The notes below the pieces were generated by a model. That model did not search any database. It was given only the letters and a program-made list of their open reading frames with translations, and was not told the DNA's origin. Of a DNA stretch of 64,000 bases, positions 16,589-25,736 are shown piece by piece (the stretch's first letter is position 1; each line of letters opens with the position of its first letter). The DNA is from SVTX01 sp045538195 (GTDB lineage: Bacteria > Bacillota > Clostridia > Oscillospirales > CAG-272), in contig JAZSRA010000032.1 of assembly GCA_045538195.1 (NCBI GenBank), forward strand, positions 1 through 64,000. The letters are read 5' to 3'. Position numbers and translations under genes: made by a program.

Positions 16589-17752
16589 CTATCCCGACAC
16601 CGCCGCCGCGGTGGACGCGAAGACCGCAAACGCTATAATAAATACCGCCGCGCTTATGGCAGCGATGCCTTCAAGGTAGCCGTAGAGTGAGCCGATCTCG
16701 TCCAAAAATCTCTTTTCTCCCGAGCAACCCAAAAGTCCCGCGGCAAAAGAGGTCAAAGCCAACACACCTCGCATTGCCGCAAGCTCCACTATGACGGGAA
16801 TAAGCATGAGCAGTATTATCACCACGCCCATGACCCCCACCGAGCCGCGTATCAGCTCCACAGACGCCGCAAGCGTTCCGAGAGTTGAGGAGACAGCGCC
16901 GCCCGACACAGGAATAAAGCTACTCGCGGCGAATTTCATTCCTCGCATTGCCGCGCCGTCTGCTTTTGATGCCAATATTCCCTGCGCCGCTATGGCGGCG
17001 GTGAGTATCATCATTATAAAGGCAAGAGCGGTGGTGTACCATTTTTTTACCGTCGCCGCAACCGATCCCGACGCTGACGCGCCGATGCCCTCAAATACTG
17101 ACAGCAAGGACAGTGACAAGCAGGCGCAAAACACGGGGATGACAGTCTCCGAAAAGAAAAATTGACATACTGCAAGCGTTGCCGAAAGAGTGACCGAACC
17201 CGATGCCGCGCCCGTCAGATTTCCGCCCATGGCATAAAGTACTCCCGAGAGCGGAACGAAGGCGGCGACCGCCCCAAAAAGTGAGTCAAAATACTCTGAA
17301 AGCCGAGACAGAGTCCCTACGGATATAGCCGCTATTGATGAAAAGGAGCAAAGTCTGGCTGCGAAGCTTACTGCCGCAGAAAGTCCTCCCGCAAAATTTG
17401 AAGCGAATGTATGGGAGATCGACGAGAGTATCACGATCCCCAAAAGAAGCGCGAGGGTGGGCAGAAGCTCGGTCACAGCCCCACCGAATGCGTCAAAGAG
17501 CGCGCCTAAAAGATAGGTCACTCCGCTCATCTCGTTTGCCGCTGACACAAGCGATTCTCTGTCTCCCTCGGGAGCTTCGGGGGGAAGTTTGTTCAGTACG
17601 CCGTCGGGGAGCGAGTCTAAAAAGTCTCGGTATTCCTCAGGCAGAGTTTCAAGGTCAGAATCTCCGTCCGATGCTCCGACGCTTATCGCAGATACCGCTA
17701 TCAGGATCGACACAAGCGTCAAAAACAATGCTATCCTCTTTTTTTTGTTCAT
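16589..17752 (-). CDS. spoIIIAE: Stage III sporulation protein AE
   Basis: A 387-residue polytopic membrane protein, the largest of the SpoIIIA complex that supports forespore sigma-G activity after engulfment. An N-terminal signal-like segment and an acidic region (30-75) precede about eight membrane helices. Family-like stretches include LLPTLALLLGIVILSSISHTF, MKFAASSFIPVSGGAVSSTLGTL and LLGCSGEKRFLDEIGSLYGYLEG. Nine bp after spoIIIAD. Expression is expected from sigma-E in the mother cell, but no convincing sigma-E promoter was read. Confidence 0.95.
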   Translation of the reverse strand: MNKKKRIALFLTLVSILIAVSAISVGASDGDSDLETLPEEYRDFLDSLPDGVLNKLPPEAPEGDRESLVSAANEMSGVTYLLGALFDAFGGAVTELLPTLALLLGIVILSSISHTFASNFAGGLSAAVSFAARLCSFSSIAAISVGTLSRLSEYFDSLFGAVAAFVPLSGVLYAMGGNLTGAASGSVTLSATLAVCQFFFSETVIPVFCACLSLSLLSVFEGIGASASGSVAATVKKWYTTALAFIMMILTAAIAAQGILASKADGAAMRGMKFAASSFIPVSGGAVSSTLGTLAASVELIRGSVGVMGVVIILLMLIPVIVELAAMRGVLALTSFAAGLLGCSGEKRFLDEIGSLYGYLEGIAAISAAVFIIAFAVFASTAAAVSG

Positions 17753-17761
17753 TTCCTTATC

Positions 17762-18157
17762 TCACAGTAATTCGACCGTCAAATCGATCATGCTTTTTAT
17801 AAATGGCAGGGACATAAGAATTATCTCGACCTTACCCCCAAGCTCAACGTAGCCGCCAAGGCTTACCTCTCCGCAATCGCGGCAGACGGTTGCCGAAACG
17901 TGGGTGACCATGGCTACCGCAAGCACACGCAGTAAAAATTCCGCAGACTCGGCAAGTCCCTCGGTCTCTCCAAGTGTCGAAAGCTCTTTTATATACTCAA
18001 TAACGGGCGACACCGCCCCGAAGCAGATCGCCGCCAACGTTATTGCCGACGCGATCTTCAGCATCACCCCTAGCTCCCCTCCCCATTTTTTTACAAGGAG
18101 AATAAGCATTGACGACACCGCCGCTACGGCGCATATTTTAAACAAAAGCTCGCTCAT
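17762..18157 (-). CDS. spoIIIAD: Stage III sporulation protein AD
   Basis: A 131-residue membrane protein with four predicted helices. It resembles SpoIIIAD by length, position after the 64-residue SpoIIIAC, and by KICAVAAVSSMLILLVKKWGGELGVMLKIASAITLAAICFG and VTHVSATVCRDCGEVSLGGYVELGGKVEIILMSLPFIKSMIDL. Its start overlaps the spoIIIAC stop by one base (TAATG), which implies translational coupling. Confidence 0.94.
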   Translation of the reverse strand: MSELLFKICAVAAVSSMLILLVKKWGGELGVMLKIASAITLAAICFGAVSPVIEYIKELSTLGETEGLAESAEFLLRVLAVAMVTHVSATVCRDCGEVSLGGYVELGGKVEIILMSLPFIKSMIDLTVELL

Positions 18158-18351
18158 TAAAAGCCAAACACCGAGATGACAAGCTCAAAAAGCTTTTCTA
18201 TCTCGCCAACCAACATTATAAGTACCACGATTATTCCCGATATAACCACAAGGGTGGATTGCTCGTCTCTGCCCGATTTTTGCAATATCTGCGCCGCCGC
18301 GCTGACCAGTATTCCAACGCCCGCGACCTTTAGAATAAGTCCAATATCCAA
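18157..18351 (-). CDS. spoIIIAC: Stage III sporulation protein AC
   Basis: A 64-residue, two-helix membrane protein: LILKVAGVGILVSAAAQILQKSGRDEQ, then LVVISGIIVVLIMLVGEIEKLFE. The Gly-rich first helix, the charged KSGRDEQ turn, the length and the tail-to-head overlap with spoIIIAD are diagnostic of SpoIIIAC. Confidence 0.95.
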   Translation of the reverse strand: MDIGLILKVAGVGILVSAAAQILQKSGRDEQSTLVVISGIIVVLIMLVGEIEKLFELVISVFGF

Positions 18352-18377
18352 TTTTCATACCTCTTACAGCAGCATTT

Positions 18378-18851
18378 CTACCACAAAAGTATCGCGAGAC
18401 ACAGGGCGATACATATACAGATCGCACTCCCCGACCGCATCTCCGCAGGCAGACGGTTGGCAATATCCCCTCGGCGCTCGCGGAGAAGCGAAATGTAGTG
18501 GTCGCATCGGCGCGTCTGCTCCTCTCTGAATATCGACCCAAATTCGCTTGAAAAGGAGGTTAGCAAGCGCAAGGTCTCGCGGTCAAGGTATATTTTGCTT
18601 TCGCTTACAAGCTCTTCAAGAGATCCTGCACCCGCGGGGCAGTTGCAATCGCGCAGTATCTCGGGCGGCAGAGAGTGCAATATGTCCCCGATGGGTCGCG
18701 CGTAGCAATCTACCTGACCCTTTATATAATAAATGAGAGAAATAAAGCCGTCGGTGGTATCAAGTCTGCGTCGGTGGTAGCGGCAGAGCGAAAAAGCCGA
18801 AAATACGCCCGAGGCGCACAAAAAAAGGCTGCCTATTATTTTGATCAACAT
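18378..18851 (-). CDS. spoIIIAB: Stage III sporulation protein AB
   Basis: A 157-residue protein with a membrane helix at each end (1-20 and about 138-156) and a helical cytoplasmic body, the SpoIIIAB layout. The segment GFISLIYYIKGQVDCYARPIGDIL and the C-terminal GSAICICIALCLAILLW fit the family, whose soluble part resembles GspF of type II secretion. Seven bp after spoIIIAA, 26 bp before spoIIIAC. Confidence 0.92.
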   Translation of the reverse strand: MLIKIIGSLFLCASGVFSAFSLCRYHRRRLDTTDGFISLIYYIKGQVDCYARPIGDILHSLPPEILRDCNCPAGAGSLEELVSESKIYLDRETLRLLTSFSSEFGSIFREEQTRRCDHYISLLRERRGDIANRLPAEMRSGSAICICIALCLAILLW

Positions 18852-18858
18852 AGCTTCC

Positions 18859-19782
18859 CTAATAATTAACGCTTAATTGGTCTCTGTAATGTACGTCGTA
18901 GCTGAAATCTCCCCTTGGCGCGCGCTTGATACCAACGTAAGCTCCGAATATATTCGCTTCGTGAAGCAGCATTATTCCCGTTCTGCGTAAAAGCTCCTCC
19001 ACACTGCCCGCGTGGGCAGACGCTATAAGCGGCACTCCGCAGTTATGGGAGCTGACAAGCGCCATAGCCTCGGCATAATCGCCTATCTCGTCACAGACTA
19101 TTACCTCTGACGAAAGTGTTCTTGTGGCAATCTCAATGCCAAGTGAGCGAGGATAGCCCGAAAGCACGTCAACGCACAGGTCGCTCCCACCCACCGAAAA
19201 CGTAAGCTCGCCCCTCGTATCGACCACGGCGGTTCTCAGAGGATAGTCGCCCGATGAAAGCAGAGAAATCACTCCACGCAAAAGCGTAGTCTTTCCCACA
19301 CCGGGCGGAGAATATATAAGAACTCCTCTTGTTCTTTCGAACTCCTTTAAGAGATCACATACGATCTCGCCCGTCCGTCTCGCTCTGTGAGGAATTCTTA
19401 TAACAAGAGACGATATTTCATGCACGCCTATCATTCTTTCGCCCTCGCAGTTTGCTCTGCCGCATACTCCGACGCGGACACCGCCCGGGAGCGAGACATA
19501 TCCCTTATTGATCGTGTCGCTATACGCGTAAAGCGAGCCTGAACACATTCCCGTCAGTGTGCTATCGATCTCCGAGCCGTCAAGTACTGTATCAAGGACG
19601 AGATTTCCGCGAGGCAGGGTCAGTGATGCCCTCCGTCCTCTGCGAAGTCTGATCTCTTCTATTCTCTCGTTCCCTGCCCGACTTCTGATTTCTTCAAGCA
19701 GGCGGTACGGCAATGCTGACAGAACCGACTGAGGCACCTCGTCCGTTGCCGCTCTTTTTCTTCTCATCTCGATTATCTGCAT
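18859..19782 (-). CDS. spoIIIAA: Stage III sporulation protein AA (ATPase)
   Basis: A 307-residue AAA/secretion-type ATPase that powers the SpoIIIA complex. It shows IEEIRLRRGRRASLTLPRGN, GGVRVGVCGRA, Walker A YSPPGVGKTTLLRG, Walker B EVIVCDEIGDYAEA, and a sensor region LIASAHAGSVEELLRR. First gene of the eight-gene operon AA-AH that runs to 14857 without an internal terminator. The presence of the whole operon is strong evidence that the organism forms, or recently formed, endospores. Confidence 0.97.
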   Translation of the reverse strand: MQIIEMRRKRAATDEVPQSVLSALPYRLLEEIRSRAGNERIEEIRLRRGRRASLTLPRGNLVLDTVLDGSEIDSTLTGMCSGSLYAYSDTINKGYVSLPGGVRVGVCGRANCEGERMIGVHEISSLVIRIPHRARRTGEIVCDLLKEFERTRGVLIYSPPGVGKTTLLRGVISLLSSGDYPLRTAVVDTRGELTFSVGGSDLCVDVLSGYPRSLGIEIATRTLSSEVIVCDEIGDYAEAMALVSSHNCGVPLIASAHAGSVEELLRRTGIMLLHEANIFGAYVGIKRAPRGDFSYDVHYRDQLSVNY

Positions 19783-19852
19783 TTTCTCACCGCCCTTTCA
19801 AGCACATTATATTACCGTCGGACGAGTTTTAGAACAAGCTGTTAAGGAGGGA

Positions 19853-20545
19853 CGCTTTTTGGGAAAAAGCTTGGCAAAAGGGAAAGTTAGATGATGATTA
19901 GTGTTCATTTTCTGTCAACAGCGACAGAAAACGAACCAAAAGAACGCCGCACGGGGGCAAGAGGGGTTCGAAAAATCCGCAAAAGACGCTACAGTTTGAA
20001 AACCTAAAGGCGGATTTTTCAAACATCCTCCTCCCCCGTGACCCCCAACCTCTGCAAAGTATTATATTTTTCATTGTGTAGCCACAAGCTGAACTATTTA
20101 GTTGAGTTTTTAGTTTGTTTTTGGCTAAATCTCTCTTTTGCTTGAACAAGAATGTTCAAGCAAGGTGAGGAACTCACCTTGCGCGGCGAACCACGCCGCT
20201 AAAAAGACCAGTTGAATGTTTATTCTTAAAAATATGTAAGCTTCGTGGTTCGAAGCGCGACTTTAGTTCTTACCCTTGCTCGCATATGCTTTTGCGAGCA
20301 ATAAGAGTAACAAACGGTTCAGATAAACAAAAATGCTAAACCTAAAGGTTTAGTCCCTGTCTTTAAACCGAACAATGCCTATTTTAAATTAGAGAGTGGA
20401 TTCTTAAGGGGAGAGGATGTTGAAACGGACAAAAATGCGGCTTGCTGCCTTTTTGTCCGTGAGACCCCTCTCCCCTTAAGCGGCGTTTCTTTTGTAACTT
20501 TTCTTGTCGCTATTGACAAGAAAAGTTAATACAAAAAGTGAACAA
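19853..20545. repeat. Modular hairpin element, copy A (about 0.7 kb)
   Basis: Starts CGCTTTTTGGGAAAAAGCTTGGCAAAA, as does copy B. Hairpins in order: TTTTCTGTC/GACAGAAAA (19908-19931), a pyrimidine/purine stem built from GCACGGGGGCAAGAGG and CCTCCTCCCCCGTG, GCTTGAACA/TGTTCAAGC (20140-20161), AGGTGAG/CTCACCT, GCGGCG/CGCCGC, GCTTCG/CGAAGC, TTGCTCGCA/TGCGAGCAA, a nested stem CTTAAGGGGAGAGG/CCTCTCCCCTTAAG (20403-20480) around ACGGACAAAAA/TTTTTGTCCGT, and AACTTTTCTTGTC/GACAAGAAAAGTT (20496-20527). Aligns with copy B along nearly its whole length. The right terminal repeat of B is missing here. No gene is seen in this 805-bp gap. Confidence 0.8.
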
Positions 20546-20580
20546 AAAAGGAACGCAATTTCTTGCATTCCTTTTTTCAA
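20544..20580 (-). terminator. Terminator of the ftsK-lgt-CPBP operon
   Basis: Minus-strand stem AAAAAAGGAATGCAA / TTGCGTTCCTTTTTT (one mismatch) directly after the CPBP gene stop, with its T-run inside the stem. Confidence 0.8.
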
Positions 20581-20587
20581 TAAAAAC

Positions 20588-21388
20588 TCAATTATAAATC
20601 CTGTCAATCTCGTTACTCTTGATTCTAAAAAACAACACTACCATATACACTGTTGCCGCAACCGCAATCACCGCCGTGACCGTCACAGTTATCGGTTCCC
20701 AAATAATTCCCTTTCCGCAATCCTCAATTATCGAACCGCCAAAATTGTATATAGCGTGAAGCAGGACACAGATCCATATATTCGCCGTTTTCATCAATAC
20801 TACCGAACACATAGCACCTATAAGGAAGCTATATCCTATCTGCAAAAGCACCGCCAAGGGCGACGCGCCAAGAAATATATTTATCAGATGTACCGCTCCA
20901 AACACCGCCGAGCTGAAAATAATGGCGAGAAATCTGCCCGTAACCGTATCCCGTCTTTTATTCAAAAATCCAAGGAATACAACTCCGCGGAAGCAGGTCT
21001 CCTCAAAAAATGCCACCATAAAGCACTCAGCCGCCAAAACGGCTATTCGCCAAGTCGGCGCTGTGATCACGGCAAGTCCCGATGCAACGGGATAAATGGG
21101 AAAGTTGTTCGCCGCCACTAAAAAAGCGGGCAGGCAGAACAAAACGGGACGCCAAAACGGCTTTTTTACAGGATTCAGTACCTTATAGCCAAGATAGACC
21201 AGTATCGTAAGAAATACTACTCCACCTATAGCCCTCGTCACCGTCATTTCAACTGAACCGATCAGATTTTTATCTGTCGATCCATCAAAAAAGCGTTCTA
21301 TGCCAACGATCTCGCAGACTAACAACCCAATTATCGCCACCAGCGTGATCGCTATGCAAATCTTTCGTTTATCAAGCTTAAATTTCAA
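20588..21388 (-). CDS. CPBP (CAAX/bacteriocin-processing) intramembrane metalloprotease
   Basis: A 266-residue membrane protein with about eight helices. The Abi/CPBP active-site motifs are complete: EExxxR as E129-E130-R134 (FFEETCFRGV), FxxxH ending in H167 (FGAVHLIN), and HxxxN as H211/N215 (LLHAIYNFGG). Such proteases cleave membrane or prenylated-like substrates, and some serve in bacteriocin self-immunity; the substrate is unknown. The start codon appears to be TTG at 21388. It is the last gene of the ftsK operon, 16 bp after lgt. Confidence 0.88.
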   Translation of the reverse strand: MKFKLDKRKICIAITLVAIIGLLVCEIVGIERFFDGSTDKNLIGSVEMTVTRAIGGVVFLTILVYLGYKVLNPVKKPFWRPVLFCLPAFLVAANNFPIYPVASGLAVITAPTWRIAVLAAECFMVAFFEETCFRGVVFLGFLNKRRDTVTGRFLAIIFSSAVFGAVHLINIFLGASPLAVLLQIGYSFLIGAMCSVVLMKTANIWICVLLHAIYNFGGSIIEDCGKGIIWEPITVTVTAVIAVAATVYMVVLFFRIKSNEIDRIYN

Positions 21389-21404
21389 TCAAATCACCGT
21401 AAAA

Positions 21405-22304
21405 TCAGTTATTTTCTTCGCTATCAGATTCTTTTTCTTCACAAGGCTCGCCGATATCGGCATTGACACGCGACAATTCGGCATATCTTGCCTCAACCTT
21501 GTCGGTATAGACCTTTTCAAGGAAGAACACACCTACCGAGCCAAGTATCATAAGAATTGCGATAAGCTGAGAGGGGGTGATGTTCTCTATACCCACCGAG
21601 CCTCTGTAATCGTCTCGCACAAACTCAATTATAAATCTCCATACGCCGTACGCCGACATATAGATCGGGAGATTGTATCTTCCGCCTCTGTACGCGTTGA
21701 CAAACAGGAACGCAAACAAGAGGAGCAAAAAGATCGCTTCAAAAAGCTGCGCGGGAACGTATTTTGCATATCCCTCGCCACCGTGCATCATAATACCGTA
21801 CCATGCGTCGGTGACCGCGCCATGGCAACAGCCTGCAGTCAGACACCCAAGCCGTCCAATGCTGTGTGCGATGGTAATAGATGCCACCGCAGAGGACGCC
21901 ATAGAAAAGAAATTTTCGTTATGATAGCTTGGGGTGTCGGTCTTTTTGTAAAAAAGTCTGCCAAAAATGAAATATATCAGCAGAAAGACCGCAACACCGC
22001 CCACAAGACCACCGTAAAAGGTTATTCCCGTGTTTACAAGCTCTATCTTTCCATCCTCTGTTATCTTGAACAGAAACTCAAATCCGCCTCTTGAGGGGAT
22101 ATTATATATTGCTTGGAAAAGTGATGCCGAAAAAAGTCCCGCGGCGATAGCAAAGCAACCGCACACAAGCGAAAACTTTTGATGCTTGACCTTCATTTTA
22201 CGCTTATCGGAAAGAAATCCAAACACAAAAAAGCAAAGTATTATTCCAACGCAGATAAGTATATCATAAAGGGTCAGACCTAAAAAAATCTTATGAGGGT
22301 ACAT
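21405..22304 (-). CDS. lgt: Prolipoprotein diacylglyceryl transferase
   Basis: A 299-residue membrane enzyme that moves diacylglycerol from phosphatidylglycerol to the lipobox cysteine of prolipoproteins. Family landmarks: TGITFYGGLVGG, the signature HSIGRLGCLTAGCCHG (the Cys-rich Firmicutes form of the GRxGNF motif), VPAQLFEA, and WRFIIEFVRDDYRG near the C-terminus. AAAAGGAG lies 6 bp before the ATG. At least four lipoproteins with good lipoboxes are encoded in this window, so the enzyme has clients nearby. The acidic C-terminal tail (about 280-299) is outside the family core. Confidence 0.94.
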   Translation of the reverse strand: MYPHKIFLGLTLYDILICVGIILCFFVFGFLSDKRKMKVKHQKFSLVCGCFAIAAGLFSASLFQAIYNIPSRGGFEFLFKITEDGKIELVNTGITFYGGLVGGVAVFLLIYFIFGRLFYKKTDTPSYHNENFFSMASSAVASITIAHSIGRLGCLTAGCCHGAVTDAWYGIMMHGGEGYAKYVPAQLFEAIFLLLLFAFLFVNAYRGGRYNLPIYMSAYGVWRFIIEFVRDDYRGSVGIENITPSQLIAILMILGSVGVFFLEKVYTDKVEARYAELSRVNADIGEPCEEKESDSEENN

Positions 22305-22331
22305 ATCTTCTCCTTTTTACATTTTTCCGTA

Positions 22332-22931
22332 TCAAAGCGTTGCCAGTATTTTTTCAAGCTTTTCGGCAGAGACCAACACCTTGCGGGGGCGGTTTCCCTC
22401 CATTGTACTAACTATGCCAAGCTCCTCGAGACGGGAAACAATATTCAACGCCTTTCCGTAACCGATAGCAAGCCGTCTTTGAAGGAAAGATACCGAGGTA
22501 ACTCCCTCCTCCACAACCAGCCTTGCAGCCGCAGAAAAGAGTTCGCCGTCATCTGCGTATTCAGCGAGACCGGCTTTTTCTTCAAAAGCGGTTATAGCGC
22601 TTAAAAAGTCCTCGTCCTCCGATCGGTCAGAGAACTCCTCAACAGGCTCATCGGTGAGGGTGAAAGCAAAGACCGCATCTCCCGACGCTTTTTCTCCGTC
22701 AAGATCCTTAAAACCTTCCTTTTCCGACACGTCGGCAGAAGCCTTGTCAGTCGCATTATCTTCCGAGAAAATTCCGTCGCCTTTCAGCGTTAATTCGGGT
22801 TCTACACCCGAAAACGCATCAAGCTCTGCCATAAGATCGTCAAGCGCCCTTTCGCACTCGTCAACACTCATGTGTGCGGTCTCTTTTTCAACCTCTGATT
22901 CCCTTTGAGCGTTATTTTTGTTTTCGTTCAT
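22332..22931 (-). CDS. Stand-alone FtsK gamma (winged-helix DNA-binding) domain protein
   Basis: A 199-residue protein without membrane or ATPase parts. Residues about 1-125 are very acidic and look disordered. Residues about 128-199 are an FtsK/SpoIIIE gamma domain: LFSAAARLVVEEGVTSVSF, LQRRLAIGYGKALNIVSRLEELGIV, RPRKVLVSAEKLE. The gamma domain of the adjacent ftsK reads LQRRLSVGYGRAAKIIDRLEEMGVV, so the gene probably arose by partial duplication. Gamma domains read KOPS/SRS chromosome-orientation signals. A free copy could compete for, or mark, those sites. Starts 24 bp after ftsK, 27 bp before lgt. Confidence 0.85.
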   Translation of the reverse strand: MNENKNNAQRESEVEKETAHMSVDECERALDDLMAELDAFSGVEPELTLKGDGIFSEDNATDKASADVSEKEGFKDLDGEKASGDAVFAFTLTDEPVEEFSDRSEDEDFLSAITAFEEKAGLAEYADDGELFSAAARLVVEEGVTSVSFLQRRLAIGYGKALNIVSRLEELGIVSTMEGNRPRKVLVSAEKLEKILATL

Positions 22932-22955
22932 AAATTCTCCTAAAATAAAGAATTT

Positions 22956-25736
22956 TTAAAATGGAGCGTCTCCTCCGCTCTGACCGTTTTTCAGATCCTC
23001 AAGCTGTTCTCTGGTCATAAGCACACGGCGAGGCTTTGTTCCGTCGGAGGGACCGACTACTCCCATTTCTTCAAGTCTGTCAATGATCTTTGCCGCTCTG
23101 CCGTAGCCTACGGAAAGACGTCTTTGGAGCATGGAGGTAGCGATCTTACCCGAATCCACTGCAAGATCCGCCGCATCAAAGAGCAGAGCGTCGTCGTCGC
23201 CAGAGCCGCCGATGATCTCGCCTCCCGACGAGCCTTGGGGAGCGTTACCGCACTTAGCGGCCTCAATATCAATGTTGGATTCAAATTCTTGGTCGTATAT
23301 AACGGGAGCGTTATTTGCCTTAACGTATTCAACGACCGCCTCAACCTCGCCGTCGCTGACGAACGCGCCCTGCACACGCTGGGGCTTTGCCGCGCCAACG
23401 GGAGCGTAGAGCATATCGCCTCGTCCGCAGAGCTTTTCAGCGCCGACGGTATCAAGGATAGTTCTTGAGTCAATTCCCGACATAACGGTGAAGGCTATAC
23501 GCGAAGGAATATTTGCCTTGATAAGACCCGTGATAACGTCAACCGAAGGACGCTGAGTACCGATAATAAGGTGGATACCTGCCGCTCTCGCCTTCTGCGC
23601 GATACGGACTACCGCGGTCTCGACCTCGTCCTTTGCGGTCATCATAAGGTCTGCAAACTCGTCAATGATGATAACAAGTCTTGGCATATAGGGCTTGTCG
23701 GGGTCATTCTTGGTAGCCTCGTTATATCCCGTGATATTACGAACGCCAACTTCTTCGATAAGCTCGAAGCGCTTTTCCATCTCGTTCACCGCGCTATTCA
23801 GAGCACCAGCCGCCTTTTTGGGGTCGCTGACTATACGGCAGCAGAGGTGGGGGATGTCTTTATACACCTTGAACTCGACCTTTTTGGGGTCGATAAGCAG
23901 AAGCTTTACCTCGCTCGGCTTTGCGTGATAAAGAATACTCATAATGATCGAGTTGATGCACACCGATTTACCCGAACCCGTAGTACCAGCTACCAGCACG
24001 TGGGGCATCTTCTCAATATCAAAAACTACCGAATTACCCGAAACGTCGGCTCCGAGACAAGCAGCAAGCTTGCTCTTATGCTGGGTAAAATCTGGATGCT
24101 CGATAAGGTTGCGAAGCTTGACCGCCGTAGGCTTGTCATTAGGCACTTCAATACCTACTGCCGCCTTACCGGGAATAGGAGCCTCGATTCTGACGCCAGA
24201 CTTTGCAAGTCCCAAGGAAATATCGTCTACAAGTCCCGCGATCTGACGAACTCTGACGCCCGCCTCGGGCTTGACCTCATATCTCGTTATAGTAGGGCCG
24301 CAAGAGCAGCTAATTTCCTTTACGGGGATGCGGAAATCCTGAAGCACTCCGCGAAGCAGCTCTGCGTTCTTCTCTACCTCTGCAGGGTCGGACGAGAAAC
24401 GCGAGGGACCCATTTCAAGAAGATCAACGGGTGGGAATTTGTATTCGGGGACAGGCGCTATCTCGGGCTTGTCTCCGATGAAATGTTCTTCCTTCTTTTC
24501 GTTCTGCTCTCTGAACTCAGCGGCAGATTTAGGAGACTTATTCTGCACGTCGGGAGTGAACACCTCGCCGGTATTTACGTCGACCAATGTGCCTTCTTCA
24601 AATCTTTCATTGAAAAGATCGTCAACTGGAGCGTGTCCTCTCTGCTTCTGACCGTCGTCCTTGGGGTCAACGAATACAACGGTGGTAAGGTCAAGATCCT
24701 CGCCGTCATTCTCTGCCTCGCTCTCTCTTATCGCTATATCCTCGGCATCTGTATTAACTTTAGTCGTGGGATCCTTGATGTCGTCAATATGTGTCTTTTC
24801 TTCGGACGAGAATACGGAAAGCACGGGTTGATCGTCATCTTCCTCCTTGGGAAGAATGATCTTTGCTTCGGAGACAGCTGCCTTTTCAGCCGCTTTTTCC
24901 TCCGCCGCGCGTTTTGCCGCTTCTTTTTCAGCAGCTCTTGCGGCTATCGCTTCGGCTCTTGCCGCTTCTCTTTCTTTTCTTCTTTCCTCGCGCTCGGCTT
25001 CTCTGTCAAGCTTGTCCTGCTCGCGTTCGGCTTGTCTGTCGAGCTTCGCCTGCTCCTTTTCATGAGCCTTTTCTTCGGCGACTCTTTCCTTTCGTTCCTC
25101 TGCTGACGCTTTGATCTTAGCCACTACATTTTTTGTCACTTCCACGGGAGTTGTTCCGCAAAGAAACAGCACCATAGGAATAAGCACTGCAACAAGCACG
25201 AATATAGTTCCGAAAACATTCAGCACTGCATGGAGACAAAACGCAGTAAATCCACCTATAAATCCGCCGCCTATAAGCGCCGCACCGTCAGCATAAAGCT
25301 CATTTGCAAAGTAAGTAAATTCGCCGTCGAACACATGAGTGATCGTATGTATAAGCGCTGACACCACAATTGCCGCAAGAAGCGCTATAACCGAATTAAC
25401 GGCAACGTAAGAACGACGGCAATAATTTTTCCAAAATACCGCGAACAGAGTCATTATTACTGGAATAGCAAAGGCAGAAGCGCCGAACAGTCCAAAGAAT
25501 ATATTGCAAACGTAATAACCGAACCATCCAAGTATATGGTCCGAGGGATTTTGCAACGAGTTCCCGGGATTGCAGAACAGATTGGTAATAAAGCACATCA
25601 TCAAAAGCAGTGCAACTACCGCAAAAATGTACGGTACCAGATGGTACGCGAACGAGTTTTTGCCGTTATACTTTCTTGCGTTCTGAATAGGCTTTTCCTG
25701 TACTTTCTTGTCTTTTTTCTCTTTGTTGCTTGCCAT
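22956..25736 (-). CDS. ftsK: DNA translocase FtsK/SpoIIIE
   Basis: A 926-residue DNA pump for chromosome segregation at the division or sporulation septum. About four membrane helices lie in residues 27-200, then a highly charged Lys/Glu/Ala-rich linker (205-290, RxxREEAEREER-like, coiled-coil) and an acidic region to about 420. The motor (about 440-830) has Walker A GTTGSGKSVCINSI, LLIDPKKVEFKVYKDIPHL, Walker B RLVIIIDEFADLMM and GTQRPSVDVITG. The gamma domain is at about 845-910. First gene of a four-gene operon (ftsK, gamma paralogue, lgt, CPBP). Confidence 0.97.
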   Translation of the reverse strand: MASNKEKKDKKVQEKPIQNARKYNGKNSFAYHLVPYIFAVVALLLMMCFITNLFCNPGNSLQNPSDHILGWFGYYVCNIFFGLFGASAFAIPVIMTLFAVFWKNYCRRSYVAVNSVIALLAAIVVSALIHTITHVFDGEFTYFANELYADGAALIGGGFIGGFTAFCLHAVLNVFGTIFVLVAVLIPMVLFLCGTTPVEVTKNVVAKIKASAEERKERVAEEKAHEKEQAKLDRQAEREQDKLDREAEREERRKEREAARAEAIAARAAEKEAAKRAAEEKAAEKAAVSEAKIILPKEEDDDQPVLSVFSSEEKTHIDDIKDPTTKVNTDAEDIAIRESEAENDGEDLDLTTVVFVDPKDDGQKQRGHAPVDDLFNERFEEGTLVDVNTGEVFTPDVQNKSPKSAAEFREQNEKKEEHFIGDKPEIAPVPEYKFPPVDLLEMGPSRFSSDPAEVEKNAELLRGVLQDFRIPVKEISCSCGPTITRYEVKPEAGVRVRQIAGLVDDISLGLAKSGVRIEAPIPGKAAVGIEVPNDKPTAVKLRNLIEHPDFTQHKSKLAACLGADVSGNSVVFDIEKMPHVLVAGTTGSGKSVCINSIIMSILYHAKPSEVKLLLIDPKKVEFKVYKDIPHLCCRIVSDPKKAAGALNSAVNEMEKRFELIEEVGVRNITGYNEATKNDPDKPYMPRLVIIIDEFADLMMTAKDEVETAVVRIAQKARAAGIHLIIGTQRPSVDVITGLIKANIPSRIAFTVMSGIDSRTILDTVGAEKLCGRGDMLYAPVGAAKPQRVQGAFVSDGEVEAVVEYVKANNAPVIYDQEFESNIDIEAAKCGNAPQGSSGGEIIGGSGDDDALLFDAADLAVDSGKIATSMLQRRLSVGYGRAAKIIDRLEEMGVVGPSDGTKPRRVLMTREQLEDLKNGQSGGDAPF

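Noticed and set aside
23571..25106. 511-codon open frame opposite ftsK
   Set aside because: Antisense to the FtsK motor and linker; composition follows the complement of FtsK codons.
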